Shown here piece after piece: positions 24,526 to 34,809 of a stretch of 64,000 bases of DNA; within the stretch, counting starts at the first letter, position 1, and each line of letters starts with the position of its first letter. The notes below the pieces were generated by a model. The model was not told where the DNA came from. It worked only from the letters and a program-made list of their open reading frames with translations, and made no database searches. Both the position numbers and the translations under genes were made by a program. Origin of the DNA: Mesorhabditis belari (taxonomy: Eukaryota; Nematoda; Chromadorea; Rhabditida; Rhabditidae); contig CAUEEP010000731.1 in the NCBI GenBank assembly GCA_958450365.1, positions 310,001 through 374,000 on the forward strand. Direction: 5' to 3'.

Positions 24526-25425
24526 TCAATTCAAATGGCTAAAGTTGGATGAAGTTTTTAGTAAAAACAATGTATTGTTAGATGTTCGCGCGGATTTGAG
24601 ACTGTTTTTTTCAATATTTATCGCTTTATCAACAACTATGGACTCTGGGAGATCGCTTGCTTGTGTCAAATGCAAATCAATCGGGTTCAAGTCTGGGCTG
24701 CAAGCGGGCCAAGCGACAGTGCCGATTTTGTGCGCTGTCAGCCAATCTCTTGTGGAGCAACTTGCATGAATACTCGCGTTATCGTGCATAAAAGTAAAGT
24801 TATTGCCCGGATTGTTGTTCAGATAGACGGCTAAATGTTTGTCCAACACTTGTAGTCAAGCGATGTCATCCGGGTCGAAATAAACTCTAAGCCGACCAGC
24901 TCACCGTCTCGAAAGGCTCCCCATATCATACATGTTCCACCTCCAAAGTTCGTGGTGCTGAAGACCATGTCCGGCTTTCGTGAATCCATCCAATATCCTC
25001 GAAAACCATCAGCACCATCAAGGTTGAACTTCTTTTCGTCACTTCAAATGATCTAAACATAAAATATATAAGAAATACTATTAAACCAACTTCTTCCCAT
25101 TTGGCTTTCTGGTTCTTTTGAGCGAAATCGATACGGGTGGCTTTATGGTCCTTTGTAAGTCGTGAAGCTTGCTTCATGAGTTTGTTTTTGAGTATTGAAG
25201 ATCGTTTGACAACGTTGTGCACAGTCTGGGTAGTGACCGGAAGCTTTATCTCCTTGCGAACCTCTTCGAGTGATGTCGTCGTGTTGGAAAGACGTCTCGT
25301 AATTGCGCGTTCTTCTCAGAACGTCCGATGCGACGAGCAATGTCCCTGTTTGAGTGACCAAGGGTGTGGAGCACATCGATACGCGATAAATTTTTAAACT
25401 GTCCCTGCTTGGGGACTTTTTTTAA
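24526..25425 (-). mobile_element. Decayed Tc3-like transposase
   Basis: In several frames on the minus strand, the 5' part (about 25410-25300) shows a Tc3-type helix-turn-helix start, SRIDVLHTLGHSNRDIARRI. The middle (about 25100-24930) holds the first catalytic region, shifted between frames. The 3' part (24849-24526) has FMHDNASIHAS with the second Asp and SPDLNPIDLHL, where family members normally have Glu. Frameshifts and the Glu-to-Asp change make it a pseudogene. Its 5' end abuts the Maverick target duplication at 25427, so the Maverick may have inserted into or beside it. Confidence 0.78.
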
Positions 25426-25426
25426 T

Positions 25427-25432
25427 AACATT
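25427..25432. repeat. Maverick target-site duplication, left (AACATT)
   Basis: AACATT immediately precedes the left terminal repeat and is repeated exactly after the right one at 44551-44556. A 6-bp duplication is the expected Polinton/Maverick signature. Confidence 0.9.
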
Positions 25433-25768
25433 AGTAGTATACAAATGGTTGACGCTGGACGGTCATTTTGCCCAAATGACGTTTTTTGCACTTTTTGACT
25501 ATTTTAAGGCTTATTTTCATCAAAAAAGTGTCTAAGCTCATCGAAAATCAGTCATTTTTGAAAAACGTCACTTTTAGGCTGGACGTAGAAGTGACCATTT
25601 TGCCCACTTTTGAATTTTGAGACTTTTTCAATGATTTTATCGCTATTAAATGATGAAAATAAGATTCAATAAAAATCTAAAGGCATTAACAAACTTTGAT
25701 CTTTTAGAATTGGTAGACCTTCTAGGACTCACGAACTTTAGAGGAATCTTCATGCGAGATACTTTACC
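25433..25768 (+). repeat. Maverick left terminal inverted repeat
   Basis: It matches the reverse complement of 44216-44550 almost perfectly up to the bases ACTTTACC and then diverges. It includes the first 119 bases (about 40 codons) of the protease frame. Confidence 0.93.
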
Positions 25769-26072
25769 AAATGAAGGAATTAAAGAAACAGAAGTAGGTA
25801 TTGTAAATTTAGATTCTTCTGAAGGTAGAGGAACACATTGGGTTTGTTATTCCAAAAACAAAGATAAAATATATTACTTTGATTCGTTCGGATTAGATCC
25901 ACCTTTAGAACTTCAAGAATATTTGAAAAATGGAGAAGATAAAATAAAAATATTGAGTTCAACATTTCAAATTCAAGACTTCGGAAGTCATCACTGTGGT
26001 TATTATTGCTTACTTCTTCTGAAACTACTAGAAACTAAAGACTTTCAAGATGTTGTTTTATCATTTCTATAA
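25650..26072 (+). CDS. PRO: Adenain-like cysteine protease of the Maverick
   Basis: 140 residues, intronless. The C48/adenain catalytic set is visible: His63 in GTHWVCY, Asp78 in YYFDSFG, a Gln at 107 or 109 and Cys116 in HHCGYYC. In adenoviruses and Polintons this enzyme is thought to process capsid and core precursors during particle maturation. Length is close to the usual short Polinton form. The first 40 codons lie inside the terminal inverted repeat, so a truncated mirror copy is present at the right end (44334-44216). The stop overlaps the convergent polymerase stop by a few bases. The frame is intact. Confidence 0.93.
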   Translation: MMKIRFNKNLKALTNFDLLELVDLLGLTNFRGIFMRDTLPNEGIKETEVGIVNLDSSEGRGTHWVCYSKNKDKIYYFDSFGLDPPLELQEYLKNGEDKIKILSSTFQIQDFGSHHCGYYCLLLLKLLETKDFQDVVLSFL

Positions 26073-29000
26073 AAGATTCGGTTTAATATTCACATTTCCA
26101 AATGCCATTGTCGAGTGACTATCTTTAATAATATATCTTTTATGTTCTGTAGAAACTTCATCATTGTTGAGAGCTACTTTATTCTGACATTGTGTGAAAA
26201 TAGTGTGTTTAACACTCCTAATAGTATATTGAGTCTTTCTTACAACAGTCTTATTGAAAAGGCTGTGCTTATAATCTTCCACAGTCATTGATTTTATAAC
26301 ATTTTTTTTAATTCCTTTACTTTTTTTACTTTCATCTCCAGGTTTTGGTACCTTTGGGAGTTTAGGATTCTCTTTTTCTTCCTGACTCTTCTTATTATAA
26401 TACTCTTTAAAGTTTTCACGTGTTTCTTCAGCAATTTTATATGCATATTGTTTCGGTTTCAAGGCTAAAAGTTCTTCCATTATTAAACCATTCAATTCAT
26501 CTTTGAATTTGCCAACTACTTTTTTATTTTCTGTGGAGTATAAGTGATGACAAGGTGGATAATCACTGAAATCAAATTCTTTCTTCAAGATGGAATCCTT
26601 CTGAATATCTTCATACAGATCAGGTGTAAAAATTTCATAAATAAGAGAGTCTGTATCTTGATAACACAAATTAATATTATCATCATATTTCTTTTGCATA
26701 ACATTGTAGTGAAAGTCATACATCAACCACTTACTCAGATCTAGAATAGCAAAACCGACATAAATAGGTTTATCAAGTGTTATATTGGTTTTCTCCATTT
26801 CTACAGCAACTAATACATTGTTATACTGAACACGTCTTTTGTAGTTCGGTTTTGATGCTAGTTTAATTATTTTATCTTCATCAGTAACTAAACGGACATC
26901 AACTCTTTCTCTAACATTTTCCATTGTTTTTCCAAAAACACTATTATTCATCAGTTTAAAAATCTTTCTCAAAATCATTTTTAGCATTTTTCCTAAGATT
27001 TGTGTTCATCTCAATATACTCTTTGAGCCATCGCTTTCTTCAAAAGTTATAATTCTATGAATTTTTTTGACTTTAAGACCTAATTGCAGGCATTGCAATA
27101 AGTTTTCATAGTAAATAACATATTTCTCTTTATCAAATAAGGTATTGCATAACTTTTTTACTGTTTGATTGTCAATTTTCACATTTTCTGGACACAAAGG
27201 AAAATCATTGTGCTTTGAGTGTAAATCCCTAGGATATTCCAAATCTACTTCGAAAATACATCCTTTACCTAAATTTTTCAAATAATCAATATAGTCCTCT
27301 ATTTTTAAACTCTCATCATTGAGAACATCAATTAAAGATTGTATTGCGAAATGAAAATCACCAGTTGGTAACTTTTGACACATTGCCCAACCATATAAAT
27401 TATTGGCATCTAAGTACATCAGATAATTTGAAGGAATTGATGGATCAAAAGTATTAGTGTATTTATTATTAGCTTTAGCATATCTTTTAACAGCATTAAC
27501 TATTCCACCTCTTATTCCCTTCTCAATCATCAAGTATTTCTCAACATCTTGAAGTACTTCTAACTCTACTTTAGTCTTTTTTTAACATAGCATCCCAAGC
27601 TAATCCAGGACTTGTGAAATACCAACAAGGATCGAGTTCATAAACCCTTAGACTTAAGTTTCTAAAGTTTTCAAAGACATCTGCTAATAGTAGCACATCA
27701 TTGATCATATAAATTCTAGTATAATCTTCTAAATTGTTGCAGTTCATTTTATTCCAAACTAACTTGGCATAAAGATAATCTTTTTGCGAGCATTCCTTAC
27801 CATTCAGTTTATCATGAAACGCTGAAATACATGGCAATTTTGTTTCTTCGAATCTCTTGAAGGAGTCCATGTATTCATAAGGATATACTCCTTTTCTTTG
27901 CATCAATTCGAATTTTTCTTTGGAAGAAGAGTAATAATCTCTACTAATATGAAAAAGATCTTCACTCAAGTTGCTAGCAAGTTTATCCAGTGAAGAAGGC
28001 ATGAAAGAAAATGAATCTAGAAATCTACATTCAATTCTACCAAAAAAGTTCTCTGTCTCTGAAGGTAAATTGTAACTAAAACTAATAAATTTTTCTGTGT
28101 TACTAGAAATATTTTTGATGTCAATTTCATGCTCATTCAAATATTTTGTACTTTCAAGACAACCAATAATAAGATGTGAATCATAACCCCTTAGATTGTG
28201 AAAGAATATCGGAATGAAGGTATTTTTTCTTTTTAATAGATTACATGCTCCACATAATGGGCCTCTATATTCTCCAGTCCAATGATCATGATCTCTAACT
28301 TTGGTAGTTTTCATATCTTCAGAATCATATTTCATTTGACACTCAGGGCACTCTTTATTCTCATCATGAAAAGTCCATTCTTTTTGAGTTAATTTTCTCA
28401 TTTTCTCATTACCGAATTGCATAATTTCTTGAGATATTTTAATGATGTGTTTGTTGAACTCTAAAGCAGCATTATGTCCAATATAAGATTTGATACTACA
28501 CATTTTTTTGGTGAAAGAATCAACTACTATGACACAAAATCCAGCTGGAATGTGTTTTCCAACATTAGTAGTCCAAGATATATTTGGATTATCTAGTGCT
28601 CTTTGATATTTCTCAATGATACTTTCAAAGTCTGCATAAATGACGTATCTATGCTTTTGTGTATTACTGATATTTTTGAATTTTATAGATGTTTTCTTGG
28701 ATAGTTTGTGTGAAACTGGTTTGTTTTTACCACAGTCCTCTAAATGTCTGTGATAATTTGATCTACTCTTATCATTCATATTTACATTATAAGAGCAATG
28801 ACATCTAACACAGAATGTTTTTTGATGCTCTCCTCGTTTATTCATAAGTTTATCAAGATTTTTGATCAGAGAATAATGTGTTTTTCCTTCATCATTAACA
28901 TGATATAATAGGTTGATAACTTTACTATTATCAGCAGTGATTCTTCTTGAAGGACGTAATGGATTTATTTGTCCTTTTTCAGTGCATTCTAATACATTTA

Positions 29001-29922
29001 CAACAAGATTGTTCATCTTCTCAAACTTATTTATATCTTTAATTTTCATAGGAAAAGTTAGACCTTCAAAATTCAATTCGTTTTCAAAAGGAGTATAATT
29101 ATAAACTTCTGAAACATGATCTTTTGCTGGATGAAGATGAGCTAATATAGACCACATAAAACACTTGTCATCCTTATTTTTAGGGTTAACACAACAATGC
29201 TTAACATCAATACATTTTGGAAGTGGAATATAAGCTGAACCACTAGGTGAATTACACATAGTTTGATTCATCTCAAGGTAATTTATTCCTGAAATAGTCC
29301 AACCAGAACCTCTTGATTGCAAATTCTCCATGTTCATCATCAGTTCTTGACAAGCATGATGATACCATTCTTCTCGATCTTCACCAACACACAATTCCTT
29401 AGTTTCTGATCTTACAGCAAAGTTTTCACTTTTTTGAGAGTCTTTCTTTTGCTTGAATTCTAGTTTCAAATATATTTTAACTGAAGTATCACTTCTGATG
29501 TCATTAATTACAAAATTTTTGTTCTTTTCGAAGAAAGAATTCATTATTTTTGTAATGATTCTTATATAATATTCAATTCCTCTTTTCTCAAAAAGGTCAA
29601 AGTATTTATCAAAATTTAGATCTTTACTTTTGTTTCTATAGGTTGTTGTTCTTACAATTCCTTTTCTAGTTTCTTTGTAATCACTAAAAATAAGATCTTC
29701 GAAGGGAAATACTTCTTTAAGCGTAAGTGGGGCAATTCTAACTTCAGCTTGGTTTATTTGTAAATGTTCTCTAATAAATGTCAGAAGTTCTGAGGTACTC
29801 ATAGATCTTAATTGTTGTGATGTTAGGATTCGTTTACTTTTTACACCTCCAGACATTATATCAAGAAGTTTAATAACTTCTTTACGAAGATCATCTCTTG
29901 ATATTGTATTAAAATGATCCAT
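26067..29922 (-). pseudogene. POLB: Protein-primed family B DNA polymerase, frame broken
   Basis: The polymerase spans three main frames in the correct order: 29922-27571, 27533-27006 and 26987-26067. The N-terminal half has an extension beginning SRDDLRKEV and then the 3'-5' exonuclease motifs (YADFESI, NLRGYDSH, YMINDVLLLADVF). Next comes LAWDAM, then the palm motifs: A in YLDANNLYGWAM, B in KLMNNSVFGKTMENVR, and C in YQDTDSLIYEI. The first break is at a run of seven A at about 27582. Two more lie near 27040 and 26955, with a correct-frame segment (EYIEMNTNLRKNAKND) between them. All motifs are otherwise preserved, so the breaks are recent or are sequence errors in homopolymers. The product would replicate the element from protein-primed ends. 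Confidence 0.92.
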
Positions 29923-29971
29923 TTTTTAAATGAAGAAAGTACTACTTTTTCACTTTATTGATGGTAATGAA

Positions 29972-29986
29972 GTTTCCGATTTATTA
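29972..29986 (-). promoter_or_regulatory. Motif shared upstream of two Maverick genes
   Basis: GTTTCCGATTTATTA here and at 31210-31224 are identical. They sit in a longer shared context (TTTTTCAC, GGTAA) of about 45 bp, 50 and 31 bases upstream of the ATGs of POLB and of the 293-residue gene, both on the minus strand. A common promoter element is a reasonable inference. Confidence 0.5.
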
Positions 29987-30020
29987 GAAAAAAAAATTTA
30001 TCAAAGAATTTCAAGAAAGA

Positions 30021-30230
30021 TCAAACTTTCAATTCCCTCACTAAAGCAATGAAATCAATCATTTCCTTCTTTCTCATTTTCTGAACTTCACGAGCTTTTA
30101 GAATCATAGCTCTTAATTTATTATTCATTTCAAAAAGTTCTTTACGAACTTCATCTCTACTCATTTGCTTCAAATCATCAATAGTTTTTACACTCTGATT
30201 ACTTTGATCACTTTTGAGAAGGTTATACAT
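30021..30230 (-). CDS. Small Maverick protein, SRDEVRKEL motif
   Basis: 69 residues. Not recognised. It contains LKQMSRDEVRKEL and MRKKEMIDFI, a helical motif pair that also appears at the N-terminus of the polymerase (SRDDLRKEV, MSTSELLTFI) and near residue 45 of the next protein upstream (MNRKEMLEFI). It lies in the 370-base gap between POLB and the 293-residue gene, all three on the same strand. The shared motif suggests a common interaction module. Confidence 0.5.
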   Translation of the reverse strand: MYNLLKSDQSNQSVKTIDDLKQMSRDEVRKELFEMNNKLRAMILKAREVQKMRKKEMIDFIALVRELKV

Positions 30231-30297
30231 TTAAGAAGTAAATTTTTTTTCAAAATAAAAAAAAAAGATAAAATAAAAAACTATTTGATTATTGATA

Positions 30298-31179
30298 TTA
30301 ATAATATTGTTCTGTATAATGTTGTCTAAGAAATTTTAAAATACTGTGATTATATTTTTCAAGAAATTCTTTGAAATCTTTTAAATCACCAGTCATCAAA
30401 GATTTTAAAACATTATCTCTTTCAGAGTAAACATCAACATTAATTTGATCGAAATGATTAAACCTCAGATGAAGACTATTTATTTTATCAATGATATCAA
30501 TCTCAGATAAACCAAATTTAATTAATCTATTATTATATTCTTCAATATATTTTTCATATGATCCACATTTATTGAATCTTACATTGATATAATCAATATC
30601 AAAGCAAGCACAGTTTTGTTGAACAAATAACTTTTCTATGGTAAACCATTCAGTTTCGCTCATTTCTTTTTCAACTTTATATATCATGTCTTCAACAACA
30701 TCTTGATACACTTTCGAATAATCATCTCCAAGTAAAAAGATATTGTTTGAAAGAAAAATGCTCCTTTTATATTCAGATTTATTATTCAAATTGTTTATTA
30801 TTTTTATATCCAATATAAATTTCACATTTGTATTTCTATCTTTCAGAATGTCTTCAAGTACTAAGTTCTCTTTTTCTAGTAGGAAATGTCTGACACTATC
30901 TGTCACATTAATGGCTTTGTCATTCAAGTAAATTTTTTCTAAAGTTTTATATGTTTTATTGTCTTTTACCCAATGAGCATAACATAAATCAGTATGATGA
31001 ATATTAATAAATTCTAACATTTCTTTTCTATTCATTTTCTTAATATCTTGATCTTTTAAATATTCAACTCCAATACTTTCTACAATTCTTGAAACTTGAT
31101 TATTCAGAATATCATCTTCTTCAAACGTTGTTTTGTAATTCATAATGATATTAATAACATCCTGACAAAGTTGAACCAT
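30298..31179 (-). CDS. Maverick protein of unknown function, 293 aa
   Basis: Intact, intronless, acidic and probably mostly helical. No signal peptide or membrane segment. Near residues 40-52 it has IKKMNRKEMLEFINI, similar to the motif in the two downstream Maverick proteins. No catalytic motif was seen and I do not recognise the family. The upstream region (31210-31224) carries the element shared with POLB. Confidence 0.7.
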   Translation of the reverse strand: MVQLCQDVINIIMNYKTTFEEDDILNNQVSRIVESIGVEYLKDQDIKKMNRKEMLEFINIHHTDLCYAHWVKDNKTYKTLEKIYLNDKAINVTDSVRHFLLEKENLVLEDILKDRNTNVKFILDIKIINNLNNKSEYKRSIFLSNNIFLLGDDYSKVYQDVVEDMIYKVEKEMSETEWFTIEKLFVQQNCACFDIDYINVRFNKCGSYEKYIEEYNNRLIKFGLSEIDIIDKINSLHLRFNHFDQINVDVYSERDNVLKSLMTGDLKDFKEFLEKYNHSILKFLRQHYTEQYY

Positions 31180-31209
31180 AATTTTTTCACCTTTACAGTT
31201 GGTAACAAT

Positions 31210-31224
31210 GTTTCCGATTTATTA
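31210..31224 (-). promoter_or_regulatory. Second copy of the shared upstream motif
   Basis: Identical 15-mer to 29972-29986, here 31 bases upstream of the start codon of the 293-residue gene. Confidence 0.5.
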
Positions 31225-31323
31225 TAAATAATTTTTATAAAAGATTTTCAAATCTCTGGAATTATCAACCTTTCTAGAAGTCTAACAATTTTTGAAATAA
31301 TTTTCTCGTTATAAATACCTATA

Positions 31324-32304
31324 ATGCCTTCTGTCATTGAAATCTATGATCCAAAAAAGAGGAATGAGATAATAAAATCTTTTTTAAATAATAGAAAAGA
31401 ACACAAATTCAAGAATTTAGAAGAGCGCAGCAATTTAGAAAACGTAGAAGATCACCGTATAGAAGTATTCAAACCCATACTAGAATCAAATAAGAAATTA
31501 CAGGAAGAAATTATTGATGAAAAGAATAAGATAGTTCAAACTCTTAATTCATTTAAAGGAGTAACACAGCAACAACAAATTCTACCTCCTCCAGGAACTC
31601 CTACTAAACAAATCCAATCCACACCAAGTAAAACTTCGGAAATCAAAGTTAGTAGTCTAATTGCTACTTATCTTCAAGATCCTAGAGATAAAAGTAATGC
31701 AGGATATTCAATAAGATACTCTAATGAGACAAAGGGGTATACTATTGGAAATAAAGAAGTTACTTTTGATGATAATACGATGGAAATTGATAATGTAGAG
31801 TATAATGCAACTCCTGGTCTAATGGAATTATTAACTAAAAAATCTCCAGATCTCAATAAAATTATGAAAGATGACACTCAAAATTATCGAGAAATCTTAC
31901 TTTGCTCAGATGCTCTGTATCATAAATTTGATAAAAGTAGTAAAAGATATAATGCTGATGCTAGTGATAAATGGAAATTCATTAAAGAGAATTATTTTGT
32001 AACCAAAGAAAAATCTTCTCAAGGAAGCTCTAAGCTTACGCAAAGTCCAAATGTATCTAAAAGTCAATCCCAAGGATCTGTAAGACATTCACCTAGTGAA
32101 GGTAGTAGTATATCTCAAGTCTTTGATTTCCTACCAGAAGATATTAATGCTCTTATGGATTCATTAAGATTATCAATAGGTTCTTATCAAGCTGGAAATA
32201 ATGGAGAATACAATAAAATTCATGCAATTTTAGATGAATTAATTCGTAGGAGAAAAATAAAAAAGAAAGATTTACCGAGTATTTATTTAGGTATTGGTTT
32301 TTAA
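31324..32304 (+). CDS. Conserved Maverick structural-type protein, 326 aa
   Basis: The N-terminal 80 residues are charged and helical (coiled-coil-like), followed by a Pro/Gln-rich linker (QQQQILPPPGTP). The central region reads EVTFDDNTMEID, then TPGLMELLTKKSP, then NYREILLCSDALYH and KWKFIKENY. A TPGL-ELL-P segment of this kind is common in uncharacterised Polinton-associated proteins, so I regard this as a conserved Maverick protein of unknown role. Near residue 255 lies an in-frame GSVRHSPSEG insertion, also seen in the ATPase. The C-terminus (IHAILDELIRRRKIKKKDL) is helical and basic. Intact. Confidence 0.75.
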   Translation: MPSVIEIYDPKKRNEIIKSFLNNRKEHKFKNLEERSNLENVEDHRIEVFKPILESNKKLQEEIIDEKNKIVQTLNSFKGVTQQQQILPPPGTPTKQIQSTPSKTSEIKVSSLIATYLQDPRDKSNAGYSIRYSNETKGYTIGNKEVTFDDNTMEIDNVEYNATPGLMELLTKKSPDLNKIMKDDTQNYREILLCSDALYHKFDKSSKRYNADASDKWKFIKENYFVTKEKSSQGSSKLTQSPNVSKSQSQGSVRHSPSEGSSISQVFDFLPEDINALMDSLRLSIGSYQAGNNGEYNKIHAILDELIRRRKIKKKDLPSIYLGIGF

Positions 32305-32307
32305 CTT

Positions 32308-32598
32308 CTAGGAAGCTTGCTGACGCTGATGACGTTGAATAATGTTATTCTCTTTATTTGTTCCCTTCTTTACATATGCCCTGGAAACATTAGGAAATTC
32401 TTCTGAAACACCAACTCTTTTAAATTTATCACTAAGAAGTGTATCATCTATATCCAGATCATTGAGAAAATCTAGACATTCTCTATTTGTCAATGTCTTT
32501 TTATTCTTTAGAGTAAGAGAAAGATCAATTGAAGGTACTTCTACTATTTGTTCCTTTTGTTTTTCATTATATTTTTTTTCTAAGCTCATTGTGCTCAT
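32308..32598 (-). CDS. Small Maverick protein, 96 aa
   Basis: Not recognised. Convergent with the preceding 326-residue gene (3-base gap), and its start overlaps the end of the next minus-strand gene by 32 bases. Contains LTNRECLDFLNDLDIDDTLL, an acidic helical stretch. Compact placement is the main support for it being real. Confidence 0.55.
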   Translation of the reverse strand: MSTMSLEKKYNEKQKEQIVEVPSIDLSLTLKNKKTLTNRECLDFLNDLDIDDTLLSDKFKRVGVSEEFPNVSRAYVKKGTNKENNIIQRHQRQQAS

Positions 32599-32959
32599 CT
32601 CTTTCTTTTTGAAATGCTTTTTCTACTTCCTTGAGCATCAATGATTTTTTCTTATTAGAAATTCCGAGACAATTGATTATAATACTCTTACACTCGCTTT
32701 TACATTCGCTAGTCATATGTTTTGTGAAAGCAAACTTGTAATTGAATTTATCACTTGTGGATAATTTAGAACTATCTATGGTTGTTATCATTTTCTCTAA
32801 AGCATCTAAATAATTCTGAGCTATTTCTTTTGTATGTTCATTCTGAGTGTATTCTAGAATTTCTGAGAAATCTACATCTTTTGTTCCATCAAGCTTTTTA
32901 ATATCAGTTACGAATTTAGATAACTTTAATTGATCTATTTCGTTAGGAGTTCTATTCAT
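32567..32959 (-). CDS. Small Maverick protein, 130 aa
   Basis: Not recognised. Helical and charged, with a CKSECKS cluster near residue 95 and a strongly charged C-terminus. Its end overlaps the start of the 96-residue gene, which suggests co-expression. Confidence 0.55.
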   Translation of the reverse strand: MNRTPNEIDQLKLSKFVTDIKKLDGTKDVDFSEILEYTQNEHTKEIAQNYLDALEKMITTIDSSKLSTSDKFNYKFAFTKHMTSECKSECKSIIINCLGISNKKKSLMLKEVEKAFQKERDEHNELRKKI

Positions 32960-33098
32960 TTATATAAGTAAAAATTATTACAACAATTTCATTTGGTATT
33001 ATGGTATTATAGTATTGTAGATTGTAGGGTAATATGGAATAGTAAGGTAATATGGAATTGTAAAGTAATTTGGTATTGTAAAAAATATTTGTAATTAA

Positions 33099-33494
33099 AT
33101 GGAAGTTGAAAAACTTATCGAAGAACTCAGAATCCATGACTTCAAAAAGAATAGTATAAATTCTTTTCATCAGAAAACTGGTATATCTCCGAAAACAATA
33201 AAGAAATATTTAGTTCAATATGATATACCACACAATTGTAAGGGTGTAAAACATTCTGGAAGCAGAGACTCTTTAGGTAGATTTTGTATCAATTTTCCTA
33301 AGATTCATCTTGAAAATGAGAATTCAAAAACTCAAGGATCTCCTAGGATTCACCATACTCAAGGAGTTCAAGGAATTTCAAATAATCAAGGACTAGTAAG
33401 GAAGACAGATCTCTTAAGAAATAAAAGAACACCTCAAGAACAAATAGATTTCATACAGAAGAGTATTTCTCAAAACTCAAATCAAAATAAGTAA
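33099..33494 (+). CDS. Small Maverick protein with helix-turn-helix-like N-terminus
   Basis: 131 residues. Residues 15-45 (INSFHQKTGISPKTIKKYL) look like a simple DNA-binding helix-turn-helix of the kind used in recombinases and regulators. The rest is Gln/Asn-rich and probably disordered. Its 3' end overlaps the convergent C-terminal frame of the ATPase by 13 bases. A regulatory role is only a guess. Confidence 0.55.
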   Translation: MEVEKLIEELRIHDFKKNSINSFHQKTGISPKTIKKYLVQYDIPHNCKGVKHSGSRDSLGRFCINFPKIHLENENSKTQGSPRIHHTQGVQGISNNQGLVRKTDLLRNKRTPQEQIDFIQKSISQNSNQNK

Positions 33495-34265
33495 AAATAC
33501 TTTAAACACTTCCTGAATCTACCATCATCCATGGGACTAGTTTTATCAATTGTTAAAAAATTATACTTCGTAGACCAAACTTCTCTTGAAAATTCAAGAA
33601 ATTCTTCTTTCTTGATTTCTGAACAGTGATCTCTGTATATGTAATCCAAATTCAATTTAACCTTGCGGAAAAATTATAAAAAGATTAGCATTCTCTCTTA
33701 TTGTATTCTTTGGTAACTTAATATAATTCTGAGAAATGTAAAAACAATCTACACCAGAGTGTCTTCCTCTAGTATAATATTGTTCTATTTTATTTTGTTT
33801 TTCTAATAAAAGATCATCAAAAATTATTAGAGTCTTTTTATTGGGATCAAGTGTTGAAGGATCTGGAATATTTTCTAAAGAAGAACTACACATAACATCA
33901 ATAATTCTTTGGGGATTTTCCTTTTCTTCAATTATGAAGTCTTGCTTTTCAAAACACCTCCTAATTTCTTTTTTACTTAATCCATTTTCGAAACCATTAA
34001 TTAATGCTTGATAACAAGGTTGAAATAAGGTTGTACTAAAGATATAAAGATTATTATAATCAAGGTATTCTTCTCCTTCACTAGGTGAATGCCTTGCGGA
34101 TCCTTTACCATTAGGTGAATCAAGGAGTAAATTCATAAGTAAATTAGTCTTTCCACATCCACTCTTTCCAATAATACAACCTCTTATTGATTGAGGAAGT
34201 AAAGGATTATTATTTCTTTCAGGATAATAATTTTTGACACTATAATCATTAAATTCAGAAGTCAT
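33482..34265 (-). pseudogene. ATP: Packaging ATPase (A32/FtsK-HerA type), frameshifted
   Basis: The frame 34265-33657 has Walker A (GKSGCGKT), Walker B (KTLIIFDDLL) and the conserved stretch GRHSGVDCFYISQNY, and stops at FPQG. The expected C-terminus continues in another frame down to 33482 (LDYIYRDHCSEIKKEEF, TIDKTSP, GRFRKC). There is therefore one frameshift near 33661. In Polintons and poxviruses this enzyme pumps DNA into capsids. Between Walker A and the following strand there is an in-frame insertion (SPNGKGSARHSPSEGEE) that other members of the family do not need. It matches a mini-repeat found elsewhere in this element. Confidence 0.9.
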
Positions 34266-34295
34266 TCTTCTTTAGAAAATAATTTTTTTATTTAA

Positions 34296-34760
34296 ATGAC
34301 AACATTATTTCTCAATTTGCATAGAATTAATGAAAAAACATTTTATTTTGATTTTCCTCCAAGTAATAAAATAAATGAGCTTGCAGTAGTCAAAGTTGAT
34401 GGTATTCTTCAGTTACTAGAAGGTAATAAAAATCTAGATTTTGTTTATCTATCTTGCAATCTAGTTTGTGATACTTTTATCAATGAAAGACAAAGCAACG
34501 TTATTTGTAAATTTCCAATTCTTAAAGATAATGAAAAAATAAAAAATGAACCAATTAACCCAATTTATCACAAACTTATGGATAGACCAAATGTTTTAAC
34601 TCTCAAGCTTGTTGACTCTTTGAATAATCTTATCGATTTCAATAGGTGTGATCTTCATGTAGAATTACACTTGAAAACAGAGCGTAAGCAGCGAAAGCAA
34701 AGCTTCCTAGAAGTGATAGTTTCAAGGTTTTGCTATGCAAAAACTAATGAAATAATTTAA
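34296..34760 (+). CDS. mCP: Minor (penton) capsid protein, single jelly-roll
   Basis: 154 residues, intact. The strand-rich pattern FVYLSCNLV, ICKFPIL, INPIYHKL, VLTLKLVDS and DLHVELHL is that of Polinton penton proteins. The last 30 residues are basic. Divergent from the ATPase, 30 bases apart. With the major capsid protein it would form the vertices of an icosahedral particle. Identification rests on pattern and neighbourhood rather than on a catalytic signature. Confidence 0.78.
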   Translation: MTTLFLNLHRINEKTFYFDFPPSNKINELAVVKVDGILQLLEGNKNLDFVYLSCNLVCDTFINERQSNVICKFPILKDNEKIKNEPINPIYHKLMDRPNVLTLKLVDSLNNLIDFNRCDLHVELHLKTERKQRKQSFLEVIVSRFCYAKTNEII

Positions 34761-34809
34761 ATAAAAAGAATTTCTAGATCCTCTCAAAATCAGAGATTCC
34801 GGAATGATC

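Noticed and set aside
24377..24769. 130-codon plus-strand frame
   Set aside because: It overlaps the Tc3-like transposase C-terminus on the minus strand, which has recognisable motifs.
27570..27600. Programmed ribosomal frameshift in the polymerase at the A7 run
   Set aside because: Two further breaks lie downstream without such sites, so mutation or sequencing error is simpler. Kept only as an alternative.
28913..29098. Open frames antisense to the polymerase, glycoprotein and other Maverick genes
   Set aside because: They have no family signal, and the opposite strand has clear motifs; they are shadows.
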